Positions 35,577 through 44,405 of a stretch of 64,000 bases of DNA are shown piece by piece (position 1 is the stretch's first letter; every line of letters begins with the position of its first letter). The notes beneath the pieces are model-generated. The model did no database searches. It was not told where the DNA came from and worked only from the letters and a program-made list of their open reading frames with translations. The stretch is from Paenibacillus auburnensis (GTDB taxonomy: Bacteria > Bacillota > Bacilli > Paenibacillales > Paenibacillaceae): contig NZ_CAKMMG010000009.1 of the NCBI RefSeq assembly GCF_927798115.1, forward strand, positions 62,001 through 126,000. Reading direction: 5' to 3'. A program made the translations under genes and the position numbers.

Positions 35577-36206
35577 ATGGATAATAGCAGCCAGCCTGAA
35601 CATACTGAAGTTATAGTGACCCAAAGAGACGTTGATAATATCTTACTGTTTATCGGTTATTTAATATTCGTTCTTATTCTACTTCGTTATTTTGGCTTGG
35701 TCTCCCTGATATTGCTTAACGTAGTGACTATATGGTATCTCAACAGGGTGAGAATGTTTGATAGAGTTGGATTGCTGCAGCCGGTATTGTTAGGAGTTGT
35801 TATACAAAGTGTTTTTCCTTTCTTGATAGGTCTAACCTCTGTGGATTACCTTATGATTGTCATAAAAACCCTTGCTTCACATGATGTTAAAGAGAATGAC
35901 CGCTATATCACCCTTGCAATCTTATATATGTTAATTACAGTAATTGTCACTATATTCAATCATATGTTCTTAAAAAAACAGGCGAAGTATAAGGAGAATT
36001 TAGGCCCTGCACTGGAAATGGGTAAACTTGTAATTTGGGAGAGTGGTCTTTTATTTAGTATTTCTGTCCTTATTGACGGAATAGAAGATGTTCACATTAA
36101 AGTTTCCTATTTGTTAATCCTTGCACCAATTATCCTGTGCAATCATGGGTTTAAGTATGGGCTTGAAATGGAAAAGGTACGTAAACCAAAAGGGGAAAAT
36201 AGATAA
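35577..36206 (+). CDS. hypothetical polytopic membrane protein
   Basis: The 209-residue product has about six hydrophobic segments (near residues 22-40, 41-55, 66-88, 110-128, 150-165 and 172-190) and hydrophilic ends. No family recognised. It is more AT-rich than the flanking GH genes, suggesting later acquisition. The start is ATG 35577, about 11 bases after AAAGG; an ATG 11 bp upstream in another frame opens only a short frame. It is followed by a bidirectional terminator at 36268. Confidence 0.65.
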   Translation: MDNSSQPEHTEVIVTQRDVDNILLFIGYLIFVLILLRYFGLVSLILLNVVTIWYLNRVRMFDRVGLLQPVLLGVVIQSVFPFLIGLTSVDYLMIVIKTLASHDVKENDRYITLAILYMLITVIVTIFNHMFLKKQAKYKENLGPALEMGKLVIWESGLLFSISVLIDGIEDVHIKVSYLLILAPIILCNHGFKYGLEMEKVRKPKGENR

Positions 36207-36267
36207 TTATTTTAAAATGCACCGGAAATTATTATCTGCCCAAAACTTAAGATAATAGTAGTTAAAC

Positions 36268-36316
36268 AAGGACTGTTCCAAACCGCCGATGTTATGGCGA
36301 ACGGAACAGTCCTTTT
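36268..36316. terminator. bidirectional terminator
   Basis: AAGGACTGTTCC and GGAACAGTCCTT form a 12-bp stem between two convergent genes, with T or A runs on both sides. Confidence 0.85.
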
Positions 36317-36320
36317 GCTG

Positions 36321-36734
36321 TTATTTGCCCATGAGTCCCTTAAGCCCTTCCATAAACGGTCGGATCTGCTTGATCATGCCGTAGCCCATCTTCACGACAG
36401 GCATTGCCCGCTGAATCATCCCGAAGAAGCGGAGTCCGCCGCCCATGATGCCGCCCAGGCCCGCGCCCCCGGCACCGCCGGCTCCGCCCATACCGCCCAT
36501 GCCGCCAAGCAGCGGCCCCAGAAGCGGCATAAACGCGGACACTTCCGCCCGCTCTGCGCGGGACGGTGTTCTTCCCGGTTTGGAACGGGAGCGCGGCCCG
36601 GCGGAGAGGATCACAGCCTCCTTTTCACAGCCGGTTATCCATCCTACGTACGTCTGACCGTTTTGCAGCGTAATGCAGACCTTGCGGCCTTTCAGCTGTT
36701 TGGCCTGCTTACGGACTTTTGCTGAATTTCCCAT
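36321..36734 (-). CDS. small protein with SH3/LSm-like N-terminus and Gly-rich middle
   Basis: The 137-residue protein begins MGNSAKVRKQAKQLKGRKVC and has a short beta-barrel-like stretch (CITLQNGQTYVGWITGCEKE, about 20-40) as seen in SH3- or LSm-like folds. Residues about 70-100 are nearly all Gly, Met and Ala (GGMGGMGGAGGAGGAGLGG), followed by a hydrophobic C-terminus (MGYGMIKQIRPFMEGLKGLMG). I do not recognise a family. Gly-rich sequences of this kind occur in spore-coat-like proteins of bacilli, which is only a suggestion. The ATG at 36734 follows GAGGTG at a good distance. It stands alone. Confidence 0.65.
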   Translation of the reverse strand: MGNSAKVRKQAKQLKGRKVCITLQNGQTYVGWITGCEKEAVILSAGPRSRSKPGRTPSRAERAEVSAFMPLLGPLLGGMGGMGGAGGAGGAGLGGIMGGGLRFFGMIQRAMPVVKMGYGMIKQIRPFMEGLKGLMGK

Positions 36735-36938
36735 CAAGGATCACCTCGCCTTCCTATTTACTTCTATAGTACACAGGGAATTGCAGACTGCTTGTGCTAT
36801 CCGGACAAAAAAATGATGCGGTCTGTTCACAATTAACAGTTGAGAAATAAGCGCAGGATAGGGTAGTATATCAATATACTATTTATATTTATAAATTGAT
36901 TTATATTTATATTAAATAAATGACAGGGAGAGACCATA

Positions 36939-39900
36939 ATGACGAATTTCCGCGATCAGATCATTGCCCATTACAAGTTCGAGGATGCAGTACATACCGG
37001 TAAAGACAGCTCCGGCCAGGGGCGGGACGGAGTGGCTTCCGGCCAAGTGCCACCAGCAGTCTCGGAGGTGAACGGCCGGATGGCTGTAACGTTTGCGGGA
37101 GGGCCCAGCGGTACTTCCTTCGTCCAGCTGCCTGCTGATCTGCTTAAGGATGTAAGCGACAACACGGGCGTGACGGTAGCAGCGTGGGTTAATTTCGGTA
37201 AGGGTGCGAATGTCTGGGAGCGAATTTTTGACTTCGGCAAGGGGGAAGCAGGACCTTACTTGTTCCTGACTCGTAACCTGCGCGGGACGCTGTCGGCCGG
37301 GGGCGATTTGGTTGTTGATCCGGGCAGGGGCTTCGCCGGGGGCGAGTGGATGCACATTGCCCTGTCTGTACTCGGGACCCAAGGCGGCACCTTAAGCAGC
37401 GCGGGTCCTGTGGTGTATGTGAACGGGGAAGCGGTGGCCGACGGCTCGATCAGCCAGACTTCCAGCGGCAACTACGCCCAGCTGCGCAGATGGTTCGAAT
37501 CATTTACGGATGCCGGCAACTATAGCCGGAACTTTATTGGCCGTTCGCAGTATGAGGCCGATGCCGATTTTGCCGGATCGCTCTCCGATCTGCGGATTTA
37601 TAAGGCCGGGCTGTCGATGGACGAGGTTATTGAAGTGATGTGCGAGTCCCTGACAGATGAAGAGATCGTGAAGCTGGCCAGAGACAAGTATCTGTCGTTC
37701 CCGACCTCAATTGTTACGGAGGATCTGACTTTGCCGTCAGCGCTGATGGGCGGAAAAGTGAACGTAACCTGGGCATCGAGCCAGCCTGCGGTGCTGTCTA
37801 ATCAGGGGCAGATTCAGCAGATAGACGCGGCGCAGGCCGTAAGCATTACTGCTGGTTTAAGCAGAGGTGCAGTTTTGATCGAGAAAAGCTTTGCCGTCTC
37901 CGTGCTTCCGCAGCATCTGCCGCCTTACACGCTGACCATCCATGGCAATCAGGAAGTGCTGGATGTCAGCGAAGTGATGTACGGCCTGTTCTATGAGGAC
38001 ATTAATAATGCGGCGGATGGCGGGATCTATGCGGAGCTGGTGCAGAACCGTTCGTTCGAATCCTTTGCCTTCGATACCTACTCCCATGCCTCCGGCGAAT
38101 GCGGCTGCTCCACCGGACGGAACCGGGAGCCGCTGTTCGCCTGGTCCGGTGATACAGACAAGATGGCTCCGCAGCATCACGACGGCTTAAATGAATTCTT
38201 CGGGATCACCGATAAGGACGTAAACTCCTATTACGTGACAGTAGCGGACGGCGCAACGATCCGTAACCGCGGGTTTGCCGATTCCAACCAGCACTGTGCG
38301 ATGTCGGTCAAGACGGGTGAGAAGTATGATTTCACGATCTGGGCAAAGGCGGAGTCGGAGGGTACAATCACGCTCCAGCTTCAAGATACGGACGGCGCTG
38401 CAATCAGTGATTCGGTTACCGTAGAAGTTGAAGGCGGGAACACCTGGAAGAAATACGGGGTGGAGCCGGGGATCGTATTAACGGGCTCTTCTACAGTTCT
38501 GGGCCAGCTGGCGCTGACTTTTGCCGGTGAGATCTCCATCGATATGGTTTCACTCATGCCGCGTGATGTCTGGGGTGCGGGAGAAGAACCGCGTTCGCAG
38601 TCGGCCCATTCCAACTATAATGGCAACCCGAACTACAGGCTGAGAAAAGATCTGGTGAATGCGCTTGTCGATATGCATCCGAAGTTCCTGCGCTTCCCGG
38701 GCGGCTGTATTTCCGAGGGTTCCTTCATCTGGGAGAATGTCTACGACTGGAAGGATTCGATCGGCGACATTGAGCTGCGCAAAGAGAATTTTAACGTCTG
38801 GGGCTACATGATGACCATGGGTCTGGGCTATATGGAATATTTCCAGCTGGCTGAAGATCTGAATGCTACTCCGCTTCCGGTAATGGCCTGCGGCGTGCTG
38901 TGCCAGGCCCGTTCGGACTATGCCCACCCTGCAGGCGGGGAGCTCCGCGATTACTATATCAAGAACTTTACCGATCTGATCGATTTTGCCATCAGTATGG
39001 ACTTTGAGCACAATGAGTGGGCGGCTATGCGCCGGAAAATGGGCCATGAGGCGCCGTTTGACCTGCGTTACCTGGGCGTTGGCAATGAGAACTGGGGCAC
39101 GGAATTCTTCGCTAACTTTGAAGTATTCAAGACTTCTATTGATGCTTACATGGAACGGAATTATCCGGGGTACACGCTGCACATTATCTCTACAGTCGGT
39201 GCACAGGCGGATGACGATGCCTATCAGCAGGGCTGGAAATTCCTCAGCGGTAATCTGAGCGGTTCGGCGGAGGTTGCTTTTGCCGACGGGCAGAAAGTCA
39301 TTCAAGAGACGGTGACCTGGTACAAGGATCAGCCGAACTACATGGATACTATTGCAGACGAGCACTATTACCGTTCCAATGAGTACCTGCTCAAGAACGC
39401 AGACCGGTATAACTACTACTATAGAGCTTATCAGGCAGACGGCAGTATAGACTGGAAGGAAACCTCCAAGGTTTTTGTCGGAGAATATGCTTCCACAGAT
39501 AAAAATACGCTGGCCGGCGCAGTCGCCGAGGCTGCGGTCATGACCGGCTTTGAAAATAATGCTGATGTCGTGCTGCTGGCCGCTTATGCTCCGCTGTTCA
39601 ACAAAGTGCTGACGGACGGCACGTACCGCTGGACACCGGACTGCATCTGGTTTGATGATGAGACCGTCTGGTTCACGCCGAACTATTATGTGCAGCAGCT
39701 CTACGCTAAATATTTGGGCAATAAAGTACTGGCAACCTCCTTCTCCACATACAAAAACGGTAAGCCCGCAGCGCTGATCCCGCACGGCGGCATTGAAATT
39801 GCCGCAGGCAATGCTGAGGTGCTGGTGAAACGTGTGACTGTAACCTCGAACAAGGACGGCAGTGTACTGCTTGAGCAAGACTTCACCCGGGAACTGAATC

Positions 39901-40679
39901 CGGCTTGGCAGGTGATCCCGGGTTCTGCAGGCAGCTCGCTACAAGCCGGCGAAGGTCTTGTGCTGAAGGCGCAAAGCGGCGGACGGAACGGTCTGTACCT
40001 CCTGAACGACAGCTGGAGTGACTATACAGTGGAAGTTATTGCCTCGAAGGCTGCGGGCGAAGACGGTTTCTACGTAGGTGTGGGGTTAACGGATATGTCA
40101 GCAGAACATAAAAATGTCCTCGAATACGCCATCGGCTACGGCGGCAATGCTACCGGCGTCAAGGTCTTCAAGGATGGTGTAGAGGCTTATACACTCGGGG
40201 ATTACTCCTCCAGTACGGCGGCGGGCAACCTGAGAGCGGCCAGCTATGAAGCTCTCGCTGACAACACCGATTACACAATTACTGTGAACTATGGCGGTGC
40301 TGACGGCAGCGATCTGATCTGCTCGTATACAGACGGCCGGGCGGCAAGCAAGGTTCTCGATTACAAGCTGGAGGCTTACAACAGCGAAGTGTTTAACTCG
40401 GTCACCAAGGATGCGGAGCATGTGTACGTGAAGCTGGTTAATCCGGATGATGTAGCTAAGGCGACAGAGCTGAAGCTTGAGGAACTGGACGTAGAATCTG
40501 CTGCGAAGCTGATTACGTTAACCGGCGACGCCCCGCTAGTCCATGTGCCTAACGTCAATCAGAAGAATAATGAAAGAATTGTTCCGCAGGAGCGCGAAAT
40601 ATCACTCGCGAAGGACACAGTCATTCTTAACCTGCCGGCGAACTCAGTCAATGTGCTGGTGCTGGATTTGAAGGGGTAA
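36939..40679 (+). CDS. GH51 alpha-L-arabinofuranosidase with LamG and Ig-like modules
   Basis: The 1246-residue enzyme removes arabinofuranosyl side chains from arabinan or arabinoxylan. Domains in order: LamG-like fold (about 5-235), atrophied bacterial Ig-like domain (about 240-325), and a GH51 catalytic region (about 335-960) with LFYEDINNAADGGIYAELVQ, acid/base Glu717 in GVGNENWG and nucleophile Glu808 in IADEHYY. The C-terminal beta domain holds a further LamG/DUF1080-like insert (about 975-1130). There is no signal peptide although such accessory modules usually act outside the cell, so secretion is unclear. ATG 36939 follows AGGGAGAG. It forms a single-gene unit ending at 40746. Confidence 0.93.
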   Translation: MTNFRDQIIAHYKFEDAVHTGKDSSGQGRDGVASGQVPPAVSEVNGRMAVTFAGGPSGTSFVQLPADLLKDVSDNTGVTVAAWVNFGKGANVWERIFDFGKGEAGPYLFLTRNLRGTLSAGGDLVVDPGRGFAGGEWMHIALSVLGTQGGTLSSAGPVVYVNGEAVADGSISQTSSGNYAQLRRWFESFTDAGNYSRNFIGRSQYEADADFAGSLSDLRIYKAGLSMDEVIEVMCESLTDEEIVKLARDKYLSFPTSIVTEDLTLPSALMGGKVNVTWASSQPAVLSNQGQIQQIDAAQAVSITAGLSRGAVLIEKSFAVSVLPQHLPPYTLTIHGNQEVLDVSEVMYGLFYEDINNAADGGIYAELVQNRSFESFAFDTYSHASGECGCSTGRNREPLFAWSGDTDKMAPQHHDGLNEFFGITDKDVNSYYVTVADGATIRNRGFADSNQHCAMSVKTGEKYDFTIWAKAESEGTITLQLQDTDGAAISDSVTVEVEGGNTWKKYGVEPGIVLTGSSTVLGQLALTFAGEISIDMVSLMPRDVWGAGEEPRSQSAHSNYNGNPNYRLRKDLVNALVDMHPKFLRFPGGCISEGSFIWENVYDWKDSIGDIELRKENFNVWGYMMTMGLGYMEYFQLAEDLNATPLPVMACGVLCQARSDYAHPAGGELRDYYIKNFTDLIDFAISMDFEHNEWAAMRRKMGHEAPFDLRYLGVGNENWGTEFFANFEVFKTSIDAYMERNYPGYTLHIISTVGAQADDDAYQQGWKFLSGNLSGSAEVAFADGQKVIQETVTWYKDQPNYMDTIADEHYYRSNEYLLKNADRYNYYYRAYQADGSIDWKETSKVFVGEYASTDKNTLAGAVAEAAVMTGFENNADVVLLAAYAPLFNKVLTDGTYRWTPDCIWFDDETVWFTPNYYVQQLYAKYLGNKVLATSFSTYKNGKPAALIPHGGIEIAAGNAEVLVKRVTVTSNKDGSVLLEQDFTRELNPAWQVIPGSAGSSLQAGEGLVLKAQSGGRNGLYLLNDSWSDYTVEVIASKAAGEDGFYVGVGLTDMSAEHKNVLEYAIGYGGNATGVKVFKDGVEAYTLGDYSSSTAAGNLRAASYEALADNTDYTITVNYGGADGSDLICSYTDGRAASKVLDYKLEAYNSEVFNSVTKDAEHVYVKLVNPDDVAKATELKLEELDVESAAKLITLTGDAPLVHVPNVNQKNNERIVPQEREISLAKDTVILNLPANSVNVLVLDLKG

Positions 40680-40745
40680 GGCGTAAGGCGTAAGTTATCC
40701 ATAAGTTTTAGTATATCTTCCGGTAATTCACCGGAAATGGAATCA

Positions 40746-40773
40746 GGCGGCCTCTTTCGGGGCCGCTATTTCT
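40746..40773 (+). terminator. probable terminator after GH51 gene
   Basis: GCGGCC and GGCCGC pair across a short loop, followed by TATTTCTCTT; the T-run is imperfect. Confidence 0.6.
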
Positions 40774-40963
40774 CTTAAGCCGGCCTGGAATTTGCCGCCG
40801 GCTTCTATGATAATGCACATGGAGTTCAGGAGGTTGGCCCGGCATGTGTGTTTATTCCGTTATAAGTCTATACATTCCGGGCGGAATCGTCGATATTAGT
40901 AGAGAGAGATTACACTGCTCGTCAGATTTACTATTTTGAAATCGACTTCCTAGGAGATTTATC

Positions 40964-43321
40964 ATGAAGCTGCGGACCAAGATTGTACTGTTTATTATAA
41001 CTATTTCTCTGCTCGCCCTCGCCTCTACATATGTGATTTCGCAGGAGATTTTTCTGGACCGCTTCACGGAGTTAGACCAGGAAGCGCTGGAAGGGCGCAT
41101 GTCCGATATCATCCAGACCTACGAATCGGAGCTTCAGGGTATGAACGAGACGATGCTCAATTATTCGGCATGGGACGAGACCTATGACTATGTCTCCTCC
41201 CGAACGTCGGGGGACCTGCAGAATTCCTATATTCTCAGCAATTATGACGAGGGGACTTTTCAGAGCAACCGGTTTGATCTTATGGCACTGATCAACCGGA
41301 GCGGCAGTCCCGTCTATAGCGGCCTGTATGACTACAGCGGAGAGACGGTAATACCGGTGACACGGGAAATTGTCAGTCTTTTTGGCGATATCCGGGAACG
41401 GCTGGATCCTTTTACGAAACCAGAGGACCGTTTCTCCGGATTAGTCATGTTGAATGACAGTCCCATGCTGATTACCTTACAGCCTGTTCTCCACAATGAT
41501 ATGACAGGTCCCGCCGCCGGGATGGCGGTGGCCGGCCGGAAGCTGGATGATACAGAGATCAGCCGGATCGGGGCCCTTAGTCCGTCCGGTATAACCGTAG
41601 AGAAGGCTTCTGGTGACCTGCTGAAGGAGAGCCGGGGGCAGAACATATGGGTGAGTTATTTGCCCGAAAACCGGCTGGAGGGTCATGCCGTTATCTACGA
41701 TCTGTTCGGCAACCCGGGAATCGTGATTTCCATAGAACAGTCGCGTCATTTTTATGAAATCGGCAAAAAAGCGATGGCTAATTTCACGCTGTTCTTCGTG
41801 ATCTCCACCCTGGGTATATGCGTGCTCAGCCTGCTGTTTGTGAAACGTACCATTCTGTCCCGGATGGCGGCTCTCATCCGCGGGATCCGGATGATTGGCA
41901 AAAGCCATGATCTGTCGATCCGTCTCGATATCCGGGGACGGGATGAACTCAGTGAGGTAGAAGTGGAGTTCAACCGGATGATATCCTCGCTCGAAACTGC
42001 ACAGGAAGAGCTGCACCGGCAGGCTATGGTCGACCCGTTAACCCAGCTGCCGAACCGCGCATTCTTTTTTGAGACGCTGAACCGGGTTATTCAGAAGGCC
42101 AAGCTCCAGGGCCGGCAGATTGTTCTGCTGTTCATCGACCTCGATCACTTCAAAGCGGTCAATGATACCTGGGGGCATGACTTCGGGGATGCGGTCCTCA
42201 AGCAGATCGCGGGCCGGCTAGCCGGTGCAGTAGGACCGGATGATCTGGTGTCCCGGCTTGGCGGGGATGAGTTCACGATTCTTCTCTCCCGTTTTTCCGG
42301 TACAGAGGATATCCAGGCCCAGATCGCCAAAATCCAGCAGGTGCTGGCTGAACCGCATACGCTGAACGGCCAGTTATTCCATAGTACGGCGAGCATCGGG
42401 GTCAGCATCTATCCGCAGAATGGAGAGGATGCCGAGCTTCTCGTCAAGGCCGCCGATTTGGCGATGTTTCAGGTCAAGGAGAACGGACGGAACAATATAT
42501 TCCGCTATTCGGAAAGGCTGGAAGAGGCCTTCAGCCGCAAAAAGGTGATCGGGAGACAGCTGCGCTCCGCCGTCGACAACGGCGAGCTGGAAATGCATTA
42601 TCAGCCGATTCTCTCGGCATCGAAGCTTGATATCGTCAAGGTTGAGGCGTTGCTGCGCTGGAAAAGCCCAACGTTCGGGCCGGTGTCACCCGCTGAATTC
42701 ATTCCGCTGGCTGAAGCTGGCGGGTCGATCCTCGGTATCGGTAACTGGGTGCTCCGCAAGGTCTGTGCAGACCTGCGCAGCTTCAAAGATCAAGGCATCC
42801 GGCTGAAGGCAGCCGTCAATATCTCGGGCCTGCAGCTTATGCAGCCCGGTCTGCCGGGGCAATTGTCGGAGGCGCTGGGAGACAACGGGCTTACAGCAGA
42901 CAGCCTGGAGCTGGAAATTACCGAGACGATGCTGATGTCGGACGAATCCATCATCACCTCTCTCGCAGATCTTCGCAGCATGGGCTTTTGCATTTCGCTC
43001 GATGATTTTGGCACCGGCTTCTCGTCGCTGAGCTACCTGCGGACCTTCCCGGTAGATCTTATCAAGATTGACCGCTCCTTCGTAGCCGGTATTCAGCCAG
43101 GGGCTTCCGACGATACACTGGTCCGAGCGATCATCGAACTCAGCCACAACCTCGGTCTGCGTGTTGTTTCCGAAGGCGTGGAACTGAAGGAACAGTTCGA
43201 CCTGCTGTGCAATCTTGGCAGCGATGAGCTTCAAGGCTACTTCATCAGCAGACCGCTGCCGGCTCCGTCCCTGGTAGATTTTATGATGAGCTATGCGTCA
43301 GCTGCCGCCACAAGGGAGTGA
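40964..43321 (+). CDS. membrane c-di-GMP enzyme: CHASE4-HAMP-GGDEF-EAL
   Basis: This 785-residue protein sits in the membrane (spans about 7-27 and 275-298) with an extracellular CHASE4-type sensor between them, a HAMP linker, then a diguanylate cyclase domain with intact GGDEF at 433-437 and a phosphodiesterase domain with EAL at 561-563 and DDFGTGFSSL. Both output domains keep their catalytic signatures, so it may make or degrade cyclic di-GMP depending on its signal. AGGAG precedes ATG 40964. It is monocistronic. Cyclic di-GMP in such bacteria controls motility and matrix production. Confidence 0.93.
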   Translation: MKLRTKIVLFIITISLLALASTYVISQEIFLDRFTELDQEALEGRMSDIIQTYESELQGMNETMLNYSAWDETYDYVSSRTSGDLQNSYILSNYDEGTFQSNRFDLMALINRSGSPVYSGLYDYSGETVIPVTREIVSLFGDIRERLDPFTKPEDRFSGLVMLNDSPMLITLQPVLHNDMTGPAAGMAVAGRKLDDTEISRIGALSPSGITVEKASGDLLKESRGQNIWVSYLPENRLEGHAVIYDLFGNPGIVISIEQSRHFYEIGKKAMANFTLFFVISTLGICVLSLLFVKRTILSRMAALIRGIRMIGKSHDLSIRLDIRGRDELSEVEVEFNRMISSLETAQEELHRQAMVDPLTQLPNRAFFFETLNRVIQKAKLQGRQIVLLFIDLDHFKAVNDTWGHDFGDAVLKQIAGRLAGAVGPDDLVSRLGGDEFTILLSRFSGTEDIQAQIAKIQQVLAEPHTLNGQLFHSTASIGVSIYPQNGEDAELLVKAADLAMFQVKENGRNNIFRYSERLEEAFSRKKVIGRQLRSAVDNGELEMHYQPILSASKLDIVKVEALLRWKSPTFGPVSPAEFIPLAEAGGSILGIGNWVLRKVCADLRSFKDQGIRLKAAVNISGLQLMQPGLPGQLSEALGDNGLTADSLELEITETMLMSDESIITSLADLRSMGFCISLDDFGTGFSSLSYLRTFPVDLIKIDRSFVAGIQPGASDDTLVRAIIELSHNLGLRVVSEGVELKEQFDLLCNLGSDELQGYFISRPLPAPSLVDFMMSYASAAATRE

Positions 43322-43411
43322 TATATAAAAGGGCGCTAGAGGACTGCAATTGAGATCAAATCTGGAACTTTCTTCTTTGCTAAGATCAATAGCGAAAGGA
43401 GAGAAACTTCA

Positions 43412-44314
43412 ATGGCTGAATGGAACGAGCTGGTCCAGCTCATGATCGATTGGATTGACAGTGATCTTACAGCTGCACCTACGCTTCCCAGAATGTCGGA
43501 ACAGCTTGGCTATTCCCCGTATTATTGCACCAAGCAGTTCCATGCCCTGACCGGAATGACGATCCGGGATTATATCTGGCTGCGCCGGATCAGCCGTGCC
43601 GCCCTGGAGCTCCGCGATACGGACACGCGCATACTGGATATTGCCGTTAAGTACGGGTTTTCTTCACAAGAGGCGTTCTCACGGGCTTTTGTGAAGGCGT
43701 TTAAGTTAACACCCAAAGCTTACCGCATCTCCCGGAGACCGATTCCGCTCGCCATTCGTGCCGAGGTATTCTCTCCTTATCATTACTTGATGAAGGAGCG
43801 GGAAAAGATGAAAGAGGTTCATATGCAGGCTGCGGAGATCAATCTTGAATTCATACCGGCCCATAAATTTATTGGAATCTGGGACCCGGATTCTGCCGAC
43901 TACGGCGGGTTCTGGAATAACGGCCATGACTGCGACGAAGTGTCGGGAACGCTGGAGAGTATGTCCCACCACACCCTCGAAGGACAGCTGGGGCAGACGG
44001 CCGGATGGTTCTACCAGAACAGACAAAAGGGATATTTGTACGGAATTCCTGTACCGGCGGATTATGCCGGAGAGATCCCTGCGGGAATGGAGTGCCGGGA
44101 TATTCCGGCCTCGGATTACCTTGTTTTTTTCCACCCGCCGTTTAATTATTTGCAGGATAATGGCGAGGTCATGCGTACGGTAGAAGAGGTAGCCTGGAAT
44201 TACAATCCAAAGGTAATGGGCTATGTCTGGGATGAGGACGAGAAGCAGGATTATCAGCGCCATTTCCCGGAAGGCTACGGATATGCGGTACTGCGTCCGG
44301 TGAAGAAGGTTTAG
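43412..44314 (+). CDS. AraC-family regulator with GyrI-like effector domain
   Basis: The 300-residue protein starts with an AraC helix-turn-helix pair (about 1-110; for example YGFSSQEAFSRAFVKAFKLTP) and continues with a GyrI/AraE-binding-type small-molecule domain (about 135-298; AHKFIGIWDPDS, AGWFYQN, DIPASDYLVF). This layout matches Rob/BmrR-like regulators that sense toxic or planar molecules. GAAAGGAG lies before ATG 43412. No target gene is adjacent; a terminator follows at 44339. Confidence 0.9.
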   Translation: MAEWNELVQLMIDWIDSDLTAAPTLPRMSEQLGYSPYYCTKQFHALTGMTIRDYIWLRRISRAALELRDTDTRILDIAVKYGFSSQEAFSRAFVKAFKLTPKAYRISRRPIPLAIRAEVFSPYHYLMKEREKMKEVHMQAAEINLEFIPAHKFIGIWDPDSADYGGFWNNGHDCDEVSGTLESMSHHTLEGQLGQTAGWFYQNRQKGYLYGIPVPADYAGEIPAGMECRDIPASDYLVFFHPPFNYLQDNGEVMRTVEEVAWNYNPKVMGYVWDEDEKQDYQRHFPEGYGYAVLRPVKKV

Positions 44315-44338
44315 ATACTAAATAAATACCGCACTAGG

Positions 44339-44388
44339 AAAGGGATGTCCCATAAGCCGGAAAATGGCGGCTTGGAACATCCCTATTT
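44339..44388. terminator. bidirectional terminator
   Basis: AAAGGGATGTCC pairs imperfectly with GGAACATCCCTATTT around an inner AAGCCGG / GCGGCTT stem, between convergent genes. Confidence 0.75.
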
Positions 44389-44405
44389 GCCCCGGAATGT
44401 ACTCC

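Noticed and set aside
38550..39878. 442-codon minus-strand frame
   Set aside because: Lies wholly antisense to the GH51 catalytic domain; caused by codon bias.
40774..40963. Cyclic di-GMP riboswitch before the GGDEF-EAL gene
   Set aside because: No conserved riboswitch core or terminator/antiterminator pair could be recognised.
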